Positions 51,829 through 62,112 of a DNA stretch of 64,000 nt are shown one piece after another. The stretch's first letter is position 1; every line of letters begins with the position of its first letter. Source of the DNA: Ferrovibrio sp046297895 (lineage in GTDB: Bacteria > Pseudomonadota > Alphaproteobacteria > Ferrovibrionales > Ferrovibrionaceae). A model generated the notes under the pieces. It saw only the letters and a program-made list of their open reading frames with translations, was not told the DNA's origin and ran no database searches. The translations under genes were made by a program, and so were the position numbers. The stretch is from the NCBI RefSeq assembly GCF_046297895.1, contig NZ_JBKBHC010000005.1:124001-188000 (forward strand), written 5' to 3'.

Positions 51829-52683
51829 ATGACAGACAGCACCCCCGATTCGACTGATCCGCATCAACAGCCTGGTCGGCGCCAGCGCTGGATGGATGAT
51901 CTGCGGCTGGCGCTGATGCTGCTGACGCGGCTGCCGATCCCTGGCGGCCATCATGTGCAGGGGCAGGTCGCACGTGCCGTCTGGCTCTTCCCCCTTGTGG
52001 GGGCGCTGATCGGCCTTGGCGGAGGCCTCGTGTTTTTTGTCGCCAATCGAGCCGGGCTTGGGATTTCCACGGCCGCCCTGCTCACCATCGGCATGCAGGT
52101 TCTGCTCACCGGCGCGCTGCATGAAGACGGACTCGCGGATACCGCCGACGGTTTCGGCGGCGGCCGCACGCGCGAGCGCAAGCTGGAGATCATGCGCGAC
52201 AGTCGCATCGGCACCTATGGCGTGGTCGCCCTGCTGCTTGTCCTGAGCCTGCGCTTCTCGGCCCTGCAAGAACTCGCCAGCAACCTGCTGTCGGTCAGCG
52301 ATGAACTGGACGAGACCATAAGCCATACAGGTGCGGTGATCGTGGCCTTGGTTGCGGCAGGCGTATTGTCGCGTGCTGCCATGGCAATCGTGTGGTACCT
52401 GCTTCCGTCTGCGCGCGCGGACGGTCTGGCCGCCAGCAGCGGCAGCGTCACGCTCATTCCCGCGCTGACCGCCCTGGCCATGGCGGCTGCGATTGCCTTT
52501 CTGCTGTTGCCCGGCACCGCCTTTTTGCTTGCGCTAGCCAGCGTGGCGGTGATGGCGCTGGCGCTGGCCTTCCTGGCTTATCGCCAGATCGGCGGCCATA
52601 CCGGTGATGTTTTGGGCGCCGTGCAACAGGCAACCGAAATCGCAGCCCTGCTGGCCATTGGGGCCGCGACGCTGCCGGTATAA
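51829..52683 (+). CDS. cobS: Adenosylcobinamide-GDP ribazoletransferase CobS
   Basis: Membrane enzyme of 284 residues that joins adenosylcobinamide-GDP with alpha-ribazole, the last step of cobalamin synthesis. It has LLTRLPIPG near the start, and HEDGLADTADGFGGG plus MRDSRIGTYGVVAL. The ATG at 51829 gives the usual length; the upstream open frame is in cobT's leader. A bidirectional terminator follows it. Confidence 0.93.
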   Translation: MTDSTPDSTDPHQQPGRRQRWMDDLRLALMLLTRLPIPGGHHVQGQVARAVWLFPLVGALIGLGGGLVFFVANRAGLGISTAALLTIGMQVLLTGALHEDGLADTADGFGGGRTRERKLEIMRDSRIGTYGVVALLLVLSLRFSALQELASNLLSVSDELDETISHTGAVIVALVAAGVLSRAAMAIVWYLLPSARADGLAASSGSVTLIPALTALAMAAAIAFLLLPGTAFLLALASVAVMALALAFLAYRQIGGHTGDVLGAVQQATEIAALLAIGAATLPV

Positions 52684-52692
52684 GCCAAACGA

Positions 52693-52718
52693 AAAGGGCC
52701 GGGTTGCCCCGGCCCTTT
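52693..52718. terminator. Bidirectional rho-independent terminator
   Basis: Perfect 11-bp stem (AAAGGGCCGGG / CCCGGCCCTTT) with a TTGC loop, between the convergent cobS and hppA genes. The A and T runs on both ends allow use in both directions. Confidence 0.9.
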
Positions 52719-52742
52719 CCATTCCGATACGGAACGCTGAGA

Positions 52743-54830
<2,088 letters not shown>

Positions 54831-54878
54831 GAGCGTTTCCCTTCGTTCCTTGGATTATGTAATCGAGACACGCCCGAC

Positions 54879-54894
54879 CGGGCAGCGCTGCCCG
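54879..54894 (-). repeat. 16-bp palindrome in the hppA leader
   Basis: CGGGCAGCGCTGCCCG is its own reverse complement, about 50 bases upstream of the hppA start. It could be a regulator site or a hairpin in the mRNA leader. Confidence 0.5.
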
Positions 54895-55008
54895 ACTCGG
54901 GTTACGCGACTGCTACCTTATTGATCCCCAGACTCGACGCGGGGTGGAACACCGAGTCGTTATGCCAGAGAAGCCGGACTGGCGCAATATGGCTTATTTT
55001 TCCGGCGC

Positions 55009-56208
55009 TTATTCAGCGAGAGCGGGTTGTCTGCGCTGAACAAGCAGCCACACCACCGCCAGCCCAGCCATCAGGATGAACGGCAGGGCCGACAGCGGCA
55101 CGAAGTCCCAACCCCAGTGGTAAAGCATCTTGCCGGACCCCAGGGAGGCCAGCGCGACGGTGCCGAACACCAGGAAGTCGTTCAGGGCCTGCGTCTTATT
55201 GCGCTCGGCCGGGCGATAGACCTCGGTGAGCAGCGAGGTGCCCCCGATATACATGAAATTCCAGCCCACCCCGAGCAGCAGCAGGGCGATCTGGAAATGC
55301 CATACGCCTATCCCGCTCAGGGCAACGGCAATGCAGGCCAGATTGAGCAGCGTACCGACCATGATGATGCGCAGGGCACCGAAACGGGCAATCAGGCTGC
55401 CGGTGAAAAAACTGGGAAAGAACATGCCCACCACATGCCACTGGATCACCGTCGCGGCCGCGGCGAAGGGATGCTCGCAGAGCTGCATGGCCAGCGGTGT
55501 CGCCGTCATCAGCAGGTTCATAACCCCGTAACCGAACATGCCGGCCATGGCGGCAACCAGGAAGGTGGGCTGGCGTACGATTTCCAGCAGCGGGCGGCCT
55601 TTCTCCTTCAGTTCCGTCATGGTCGGGGCCGGGATCGTGACCAGGGTCAGGATTCCAAGTACCAGCACGGGCAAGATGGCTGCCGCCAGATAGGAAGCCA
55701 GGAACAGATGTGGCGTCAGCAGTTCGCGGGTGTATTTGGCGATCTCGGGCCCGAGAATGGCCGAGACGAGGCCACCGACCATCACCCAGGAAATCGCCTT
55801 GCTCTTGAAATCCTGCGGCGCGATATCGGCTGCCGCGAAGCGATATAGCTGAACGAACGCACTGGAACCGCCGAAGATGAAGGCGCCCAGGCAGAACAGC
55901 CAGAAATGCCCAAGATAGACACCAAGGGCGGCAATCAGCGAGCCGCCACTACCGACCAGACAGCCGAGCATAAACCCGAGTCGCCGTCCGATATGGCGCA
56001 TCAGCATGGAGGCCGGGATTGTGGCCAGCGCCGTGCCCGCCACCACGAAGGTGACCGGAAGGGTGGCGTAGGCCTTGTCCTCGACCAGGATATGCCCAAC
56101 CAGACCGCCCAGCGTCACCTGCAGCGTCACCGCAGAATTCGCCAGCGCCATGCATACGGCAAGAATGAGGACGTTCCGCTTGGCAGCGGCCGGCGAAAGT
56201 ACAGTCAT
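55009..56208 (-). CDS. MFS transporter
   Basis: Protein of 399 residues with 12 hydrophobic segments, in two halves with a short central loop (about residue 195-215, TMTELKEKGRPLL). Motif A of the family appears as RHIGRRLGFMLG (loop 2-3). The substrate is unknown. It stands alone on the minus strand, 34 bases after fliL-like. Confidence 0.85.
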   Translation of the reverse strand: MTVLSPAAAKRNVLILAVCMALANSAVTLQVTLGGLVGHILVEDKAYATLPVTFVVAGTALATIPASMLMRHIGRRLGFMLGCLVGSGGSLIAALGVYLGHFWLFCLGAFIFGGSSAFVQLYRFAAADIAPQDFKSKAISWVMVGGLVSAILGPEIAKYTRELLTPHLFLASYLAAAILPVLVLGILTLVTIPAPTMTELKEKGRPLLEIVRQPTFLVAAMAGMFGYGVMNLLMTATPLAMQLCEHPFAAAATVIQWHVVGMFFPSFFTGSLIARFGALRIIMVGTLLNLACIAVALSGIGVWHFQIALLLLGVGWNFMYIGGTSLLTEVYRPAERNKTQALNDFLVFGTVALASLGSGKMLYHWGWDFVPLSALPFILMAGLAVVWLLVQRRQPALAE

Positions 56209-56242
56209 GGGAGACGGCCAGTACGGTTGATCGCGATTCTAC

Positions 56243-56716
56243 TTACTTCAACTGGCCAATAATATTCAGAAGCAGGACCTGCGTCACCAGTCCTTTTCCC
56301 ATCACCTGCTCAGTCGGAGCGCGCAGCCTGTCTCGCACGACATACAGATCGCGGGCCGTAAACCGGGCCGGGACCTCGATGGGATCGCCTTTGAGCAGCT
56401 CACGGATATAGGCATCCCGCAGCAGATGCATCTTCTCGTTCACCTGCGGCACGTTATCAGGCGGCACTTCCAGGTGCAGGATGACGATGATTTCTCGTGA
56501 AGGCTGGCCTTCGGGCCTCACATAAACGCTGAAAGGCTCAAGGGGTATGAAGGCAGGCCGTTTCGGTACCGGCGGCGGCGGCGGGTCGTTGGGATCGACG
56601 GCCTCTGCTTCAGACTGACTCTTCGGGGCGATGATCAACAGGTACACGGCCACGCCGCCGCCTGCCAATGTCAGCAGCACTACAATGGCCAGAATGATCA
56701 GACCGAGTTTACGCAT
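56243..56716 (-). CDS. FliL-like protein
   Basis: Protein of 157 residues with one N-terminal membrane helix (about 5-28), a Pro-rich linker (DPNDPPPPPVPKRP) and a FliL-type domain (about 55-157). FliL stabilises the flagellar motor; here no flagellar gene is close, and the gene lies after thiL, as in other Alphaproteobacteria. The role may be different. Confidence 0.8.
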   Translation of the reverse strand: MRKLGLIILAIVVLLTLAGGGVAVYLLIIAPKSQSEAEAVDPNDPPPPPVPKRPAFIPLEPFSVYVRPEGQPSREIIVILHLEVPPDNVPQVNEKMHLLRDAYIRELLKGDPIEVPARFTARDLYVVRDRLRAPTEQVMGKGLVTQVLLLNIIGQLK

Positions 56717-56720
56717 GGCG

Positions 56721-57722
56721 CTATTGTAGCCCACCGCCAAAATGTTGGAAGCCGCCCTGGCTCAGCCGGATCGGCTGGCCGCTGCTGTCGACGACAGCTA
56801 CCCCGGTTCCGGGTTCCAGGTTGCCGATGCGGGTGACCGCCAATCCAGCCTGGCGCGACAGGGCCATGATCTGCGCTTCGGCCCGGGGGGGAGCGGTAAA
56901 CAGCAATTCATAATCTTCGCCGCCGGTCAGCACCGGGATCAATAGATCACGGTCTTCGGCCACGGCCTGCCTGGTCGCCAGGGAAAGCGGCACCGCCTCG
57001 GCATTGATCACGATCCGAACTCCGGAGGCTACCGCCACATGCCCGGCATCCTGCACAAGACCATCGGATACATCCATCGCCGCGCTGGCAAGTCCGCGCA
57101 ATCCTTGCCCGAATGCCAATCGTGGCGTGGGCAGATGCAGGCGGGAGTCGAAGAACATCATCGCGGCCGAGGAAAACAGGCGATGATTGAGCTTCACCTC
57201 CAGGCCAAGAGCGGCATCGCCGATGCTGCCCGTCACATAAAGGCCATCGCCGGCCTGCCCATGGTCGCGCCGCAGCATGGCGCCGGTCGGCACGCTGCCA
57301 AAGGCCGTTACATTCAGCATCAGGCGATCGGGACTGCGCACTGTGTCTCCGCCATACAGGGCGATGCCGAAGGTCTTTTGGTCCTGGGCCAGTCCGTCGC
57401 AGAAAGCACTCAGCCATTCATCATTGGCCAAATGCTCTGGCAGGGCGATGGCGAGCTGATAACCGACGGGTTTCGCACCCTTGGCGGCAAGGTCGGACAC
57501 ATTGACTCGCAGCAGCTTGCGCGCGATCCGCGCCGGGCCATCCTTGATGAGGAAATGAACTCCTTCCAGCATGGCATCCGTGGTGACCACGAGATCCTCG
57601 CCCGGCGGCACGGGGATCACGGCTGCATCGTCACGCAGGCCGAGCGCACCCGGCGCACCGGCGGCCAGAGGCGCGAAATAGCGCGCGATAAGCTCGAACT
57701 CGCCGAGGCGCTGCCCGGCCAT
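56721..57722 (-). CDS. thiL: Thiamine-monophosphate kinase ThiL
   Basis: Enzyme of 333 residues that makes thiamine diphosphate from thiamine phosphate. Motifs: GLRDDAAVI, VVTTDAMLEGVHF, VNVSDLAAKGAKP and DVSDGLVQDAGHVA. The ATG at 57722 is used. It lies 7 bases after nusB, on the same strand as the riboflavin genes. Confidence 0.95.
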   Translation of the reverse strand: MAGQRLGEFELIARYFAPLAAGAPGALGLRDDAAVIPVPPGEDLVVTTDAMLEGVHFLIKDGPARIARKLLRVNVSDLAAKGAKPVGYQLAIALPEHLANDEWLSAFCDGLAQDQKTFGIALYGGDTVRSPDRLMLNVTAFGSVPTGAMLRRDHGQAGDGLYVTGSIGDAALGLEVKLNHRLFSSAAMMFFDSRLHLPTPRLAFGQGLRGLASAAMDVSDGLVQDAGHVAVASGVRIVINAEAVPLSLATRQAVAEDRDLLIPVLTGGEDYELLFTAPPRAEAQIMALSRQAGLAVTRIGNLEPGTGVAVVDSSGQPIRLSQGGFQHFGGGLQ

Positions 57723-57729
57723 GGCCGAT

Positions 57730-58224
57730 TCAGGCCGCGAATTCGCCGGGCCGCAATCTGCGCGCCACGGCATCGATCACGCCATTGGCCAGCTTGATCT
57801 CGCGCGGCCCAAAAAAGGCCCGCACGATGCCAAGGTATTCGTCGATGACGGTCGCCGCCGGAACGTCGATACGGGCCAGAATTTCATAGGCCGCGCAGCG
57901 CAGGGCATATCGCAGTATCGCTTCCATGCGATCGAGCCCATCGGGACGCGGCATGGCTTCCTTGATGATCCTGTCGATTTCGTCCTGACGCTTGGCAACG
58001 CCACGCACGATCTCGGAGAACCAGTCGGCATCCGCCTCGCGCATCTGTACGCCTTCGATTTCCTCGTTCTGGCGATTGGCGCGGAAATCGCTGATTACGG
58101 CTTCGGCGACACCGCCGCCGAATTCGATTTCGTACAGGGCCTGCACCGCGAAAAGACGGGCGACCGACCGGCGTCCTGCGGGTCGATCGTTCCGGATGCC
58201 GCGACGCTGCCCCCCTTCGCTCAT
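57730..58224 (-). CDS. nusB: Transcription antitermination factor NusB
   Basis: RNA-binding protein of 164 residues that works in rRNA antitermination. Its start overlaps ribH by 4 bases. Recognised from RRSVARLFAVQALYEIEF and the late DVPAATVIDEYLGIVRAFFG. A short N-terminal basic extension is present. Confidence 0.94.
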   Translation of the reverse strand: MSEGGQRRGIRNDRPAGRRSVARLFAVQALYEIEFGGGVAEAVISDFRANRQNEEIEGVQMREADADWFSEIVRGVAKRQDEIDRIIKEAMPRPDGLDRMEAILRYALRCAAYEILARIDVPAATVIDEYLGIVRAFFGPREIKLANGVIDAVARRLRPGEFAA

Positions 58225-58763
58225 ATCGAGAAAAGCTGCTTTAAACCGATCATGGCCACGCAGGCCAGGGCTGCCTGGCCACCCTTGTCCTGACGGTCCT
58301 TGCGGGCGCGTTCCCAGGCCTGCTCTTCGTTCTCGACGGTTATGATGCCGTTACCGATGCAGAGCTGGTGATCAATCGCCAGTCGCTGCAGGCCGCGGGC
58401 GCTTTCGTTCACCACAACGTCGAAATGGGCTGTCTCGCCGCGGATGACGCAGCCCAGCGCCACGAAGCCATCATAGGCCTTGTCGCCCTTCCGGTTCATG
58501 GCGAAGCGGATCGCAGCCGGCAGTTCCAGCGCGCCGGGCACGTCGATGCGGTCGTAATCGAAATCCGATGCCTCGATGACGGCCTTTGCCCCTTCGAACA
58601 GGGCATCGGCGATGTCCTCGTAAAAACGGGCCTCGACGATCAGAACCCGCGGCTTGCGGATATCGATGGCAAGATTGCCTTTGACCTGGCTCTTGCTGGT
58701 CGAGAATTTCTGCATCTTGGCCGACTTCTTCTTCGCGGCCGGCTTGCCTTTGCGCGCCACCAT
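58221..58763 (-). CDS. ribH: 6,7-dimethyl-8-ribityllumazine synthase RibH
   Basis: Enzyme of 180 residues that makes lumazine in riboflavin synthesis. It has DVPGALELPAAIRFA, ALGCVIRGETAHFDVVVNES and GNGIITVENEEQAWERA. The N-terminus has a Lys-rich extension of about 35 residues before the core (MVARKGKPAAKKKSAK); an internal ATG at residue 17 is an alternative. It begins 4 bases after ribBX. Confidence 0.94.
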   Translation of the reverse strand: MVARKGKPAAKKKSAKMQKFSTSKSQVKGNLAIDIRKPRVLIVEARFYEDIADALFEGAKAVIEASDFDYDRIDVPGALELPAAIRFAMNRKGDKAYDGFVALGCVIRGETAHFDVVVNESARGLQRLAIDHQLCIGNGIITVENEEQAWERARKDRQDKGGQAALACVAMIGLKQLFSI

Positions 58764-58767
58764 GCTC

Positions 58768-59913
58768 TCAGACCTCCCTGCGAACCTTGATGGGACGGGT
58801 TTCGACCACGCTCAGGCCATAGCCTTCCAGCCCGACGATGGTACGCTCCACATTGGACAAGACAATCATGTCCTTAACCCCCAGATCGATCAGGATCTGC
58901 GCCCCGATGCCATAATCCCGGAGTTGCGCAGACTTTTCAACTGGTTCGCCGATCTTCTGGCGCACCTTGTCGGACAGGGCGGTGGCCCGGGGCTCGCGAA
59001 TCAGGACCACAACGCCCCGCCCCTCCTCCCCGATCATCTGCATGGCCCCATGCAAAACCCCGGAACGGGCGCCATGGTCGCCAAGAACGTCTTCCAGCAC
59101 GTTCATGGCATGCATCCGCACCATGACCGGCCGGCCATCGGCCACGTCACCCTTCACCAGGGCAATATGCTCGGCATACTCAACCCGGTTGCGGTAGACG
59201 AGCATGCGGAATTTCCCGCCCCAGACGCTGTCGATCTCGCCTTCCACCATGCGCTGGATCAGGTTGTCGTTCCGGCGACGATAGGCGATCAGGTCGGCAA
59301 TGGTGCCGATCTTCAGGTTGTGCATCTGGGCGAACGAGACCAGATCGGGCAGCCGTGCCATGGTGCCGTCGTCATTCATGATCTCGCAGATCACGCCGGA
59401 CGGGTTAAGGCCGGCCAGGCGGGCGATGTCGACTCCGGCCTCGGTATGGCCGGCACGGACCAGCGTACCGCCATCGCGGGCCATCAGCGGAAAGATGTGG
59501 CCCGGCACGGCGATGTCCTGCGGACCCTTGGTTGGATCGATGGCGACGGCCACGGTCTGCGCCCGGTCGGCGGCGGAAATACCGGTGGTGACACCTTCGC
59601 GGGCCTCAATCGAGACGGTGAAAGCGGTCTGATGCCGAGAGGCATTGTTCTGCGCCATCAGCGGCAGGCCAAGCTGTTCGATGCGCTGGCGGGTCAGCGT
59701 CAGGCAGATCAGGCCGCGGCCGTATTTCGCCATGAAATTGATGGCGGCGGCATCGGCCATTTCGGCAGGGATATAGAGATCGCCCTCATTCTCGCGATCT
59801 TCCTCGTCGACAAGAATCACCATGCGGCCGCGCCGCGCTTCCTCGATGATCTCTTCCGTCGAAGCGATGTAACGCTTGATGTCATCCATGCTGTTCACGC
59901 TGGCTTGTTCCAT
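58768..59913 (-). CDS. 3,4-dihydroxy-2-butanone 4-phosphate synthase with a degenerate GTP cyclohydrolase II domain (RibBX)
   Basis: Protein of 381 residues. The N-terminal RibB domain has the DEEDRENEGDL acidic loop and the RAGHTEAGVDIARLAG motif. The C-terminal RibA-like domain lacks the zinc cysteines: the expected CLTGDVFGSLRCDCG region is RMHAMNVLEDVLGDHG with no Cys. This is the RibBX type known from other Alphaproteobacteria. The GTP cyclohydrolase II must lie elsewhere. An alternative ATG at 59889 is possible. It overlaps ribE by 19 bases if the first start is used. Confidence 0.9.
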   Translation of the reverse strand: MEQASVNSMDDIKRYIASTEEIIEEARRGRMVILVDEEDRENEGDLYIPAEMADAAAINFMAKYGRGLICLTLTRQRIEQLGLPLMAQNNASRHQTAFTVSIEAREGVTTGISAADRAQTVAVAIDPTKGPQDIAVPGHIFPLMARDGGTLVRAGHTEAGVDIARLAGLNPSGVICEIMNDDGTMARLPDLVSFAQMHNLKIGTIADLIAYRRRNDNLIQRMVEGEIDSVWGGKFRMLVYRNRVEYAEHIALVKGDVADGRPVMVRMHAMNVLEDVLGDHGARSGVLHGAMQMIGEEGRGVVVLIREPRATALSDKVRQKIGEPVEKSAQLRDYGIGAQILIDLGVKDMIVLSNVERTIVGLEGYGLSVVETRPIKVRREV

Positions 59914-60491
59914 TGCTGCAGGCGGGCGACGTAGCGCGCCAGCGTATCGATTTCCAGATTGACCCGGTCGCCCGCCTTGAGCTTGCCGAGTGTGGTCACC
60001 TGCTGGGTATGCGGGATGAGATTGACGCCAAAGCTGGCGCCTTCGACGCTGTTCACGGTCAGCGAAACACCATCGACCGTTATTGAACCCTTCTCGGCAA
60101 TGAAGGCGGCAAGCGCGTCCGGCGCTTTGATCTCGATCCGCATGGAATCACCTTCCGCCCTGACGGCCGTGACCTCTCCCACGCCATCGACATGACCAGA
60201 GACGATGTGGCCGCCGAGTTCGTCACCGACCCGCAGGCTGCGTTCCAGGTTGATGCGGCTGCCTTCGCGCCAGTCGCCGAGGCCGGTGCGCGACAGCGTC
60301 TCGGCCGAAACGTCGACCGTGAACCAGTCCCCGCCCTTCTGCACCACAGTCAGGCAGACGCCGGAACAGGCGATGGAGGCGCCTATGGCGATGCTGGCCG
60401 TGTCATAGGCGGTGCGGATACGGAAGCGGGTATCCCCGCGCGCCTCGCGAGCGGTGACGGTGCCGATGTCAGTGACAATGCCTGTGAACAT
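59895..60491 (-). CDS. ribE: Riboflavin synthase alpha chain
   Basis: Enzyme of 198 residues with two similar lumazine-binding halves; it makes riboflavin from two lumazines. It has MFTGIVTDIGTV at the start, ACSGVCLTVV and a second half with ITVDGVSLTVNSVEG. It lies 9 bases after ribD. The following ribBX may overlap it. Confidence 0.95.
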   Translation of the reverse strand: MFTGIVTDIGTVTAREARGDTRFRIRTAYDTASIAIGASIACSGVCLTVVQKGGDWFTVDVSAETLSRTGLGDWREGSRINLERSLRVGDELGGHIVSGHVDGVGEVTAVRAEGDSMRIEIKAPDALAAFIAEKGSITVDGVSLTVNSVEGASFGVNLIPHTQQVTTLGKLKAGDRVNLEIDTLARYVARLQQWNKPA

Positions 60492-60500
60492 GGCCCTGTT

Positions 60501-61619
60501 TTAGAGGGGTCGGACGAAGGTTTCCAGCAGGTCGTCGGCCAGAATATCGGCCCGGACCCGGCGCCACCGGGGGGCTTCCGCTACGGTATCGACGCCGAAA
60601 CCTGCCACGGCGGACAGGCCATCGCCGCCGATCATGCTGGGGGATCGGAACCAGATCATCCGGTCGACCAGATCGGCCCGGATCAGGCTGGCGGCCAGCT
60701 TGCCGCCCCCTTCGACCAGGATCCGGGTCAGCCCCCGTTCCGACAGAGCGGCGAAAGCCTGCACCAGGTCAGGGAAACCTGCCTGGTCCGGCTCCACACC
60801 GATTACCTCCACGCCGCAATCGCGGAACGCGTCGCGGCGGGTCGGGTCGGCATCGCTGCGGGTCACTACCCAGGTCGGGACATCCCGCGCGGTCGCCACC
60901 ACCCTGGATGTCAGACTGAGCCGCAACCGGCCATCAAGAATGATCCGCACCGGCGGCCGCAGGGGCAGACCCGGCAGACGGCAGGTCAGTTCAGGATCGT
61001 CCTGCAAGGCGGTATTGCTGCCCACCATGATCGCATCATGCTGGGCGCGCAGCAGATGCGTGCGGCGGCGCGATTCAGGGTTGGTGATCCATTTGCTGTC
61101 CCCCGTATGGGTGCCAATCCGGCCATCCAGGCTGACAGCCAATTTCAGGCTGACCAGCGGCCGGCTCTGTTCGCGGCTGAGAAGGAATCCGGCGTTGAGT
61201 TCTGCCGCCGCATTGGCCAGGCAGCCATCATCTACCTTGATGCCGGCTTCACGCAGCAGGGCCAGTCCCTTGCCGGCCACACGGGGATCGGGATCTTCAA
61301 GCGCCACCACGCAGCGGGCTATCCCGGCCTCGATCAGCGCTTCGGCGCAGGGCGGCGTATGGCCATGATGGCTGCATGGTTCCAGCGTTACATAGGCCGT
61401 GGCGCCGTGTGCCGCCGCGCCGGCCTGCTGCAGGGCCTCGGTTTCCGCATGGGGTCGGCCACCCACCTTGGTCCAGCCGCGGCCGACGATGCGCCCATCG
61501 TGAACGATCACGCAGCCAACGGCGGGATTGGGCCAGGTATTGCCCAGCCCTCGCGCGGCCAACCCGAGCGCGATGCGCATGTAGCGCTCGTCCCGGGCGG
61601 CCACGGCCTTGTCAGTCAT
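60501..61619 (-). CDS. ribD: Riboflavin deaminase/reductase RibD
   Basis: Bifunctional protein of 372 residues: N-terminal deaminase (HAETEALQQAGAAAHG, LEPCSHHGHTPPCAEALI) and C-terminal reductase (SLDGRIGTHTGDSKWITN). Both steps are in riboflavin synthesis. It overlaps nrdR by 8 bases. Confidence 0.96.
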   Translation of the reverse strand: MTDKAVAARDERYMRIALGLAARGLGNTWPNPAVGCVIVHDGRIVGRGWTKVGGRPHAETEALQQAGAAAHGATAYVTLEPCSHHGHTPPCAEALIEAGIARCVVALEDPDPRVAGKGLALLREAGIKVDDGCLANAAAELNAGFLLSREQSRPLVSLKLAVSLDGRIGTHTGDSKWITNPESRRRTHLLRAQHDAIMVGSNTALQDDPELTCRLPGLPLRPPVRIILDGRLRLSLTSRVVATARDVPTWVVTRSDADPTRRDAFRDCGVEVIGVEPDQAGFPDLVQAFAALSERGLTRILVEGGGKLAASLIRADLVDRMIWFRSPSMIGGDGLSAVAGFGVDTVAEAPRWRRVRADILADDLLETFVRPL

Positions 61620-62079
61620 CGTCGCTGCCAGCGCCGCTCAGCGAGCCAATGAATTCCTCGAAATCCTTGGCTTCACGGAAGTTGCGATAGACCGAGGCGA
61701 AGCGGACATAGGCTACCTTGTCGAGAGCGGCCAGGCCGTCCATCACGAGTTCGCCGATGGCGTCCGACTTGATCTCGCTTTCGCCCGAGCTTTCCAGGCG
61801 GCGCACGATACCGTTGATCAGGCGCTCGATGCGGTCCGGGTCGATCGGCCGCTTGCGTGTGGCGATCATGATCGAACGGGCCAGCTTGTCACGGTCGAAC
61901 GGCACCTTCAGGCCGTTCTTCTTGATCACGGTCAATTCGCGCAGCTGGATGCGCTCGAACGTCGTGAAACGCGCGCCGCAATTGGGGCAAAAGCGCCTAC
62001 GGCGAATCGCCGAGTTATCCTCGGTCGGCCGCGAATCCTTCACCTGGGTGTCGTCATTGCCGCAAAACGGACAACGCAT
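61612..62079 (-). CDS. nrdR: Transcriptional repressor NrdR
   Basis: Protein of 155 residues with an N-terminal zinc ribbon (CPFCGNDDTQV ... FCPNCGARF) and an ATP-cone that senses ATP/dATP. It represses ribonucleotide reductase genes, which are not in this window. It begins 33 bases after glyA and overlaps ribD. Confidence 0.96.
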   Translation of the reverse strand: MRCPFCGNDDTQVKDSRPTEDNSAIRRRRFCPNCGARFTTFERIQLRELTVIKKNGLKVPFDRDKLARSIMIATRKRPIDPDRIERLINGIVRRLESSGESEIKSDAIGELVMDGLAALDKVAYVRFASVYRNFREAKDFEEFIGSLSGAGSDDD

Positions 62080-62112
62080 TGTTCAGATTCCCCCCCGCCA
62101 AGATTGCTGCCG

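Noticed and set aside
60192..61652. 486-codon open frame antisense to ribD and ribE
   Set aside because: The riboflavin genes on the minus strand have clear catalytic motifs; this frame has none.
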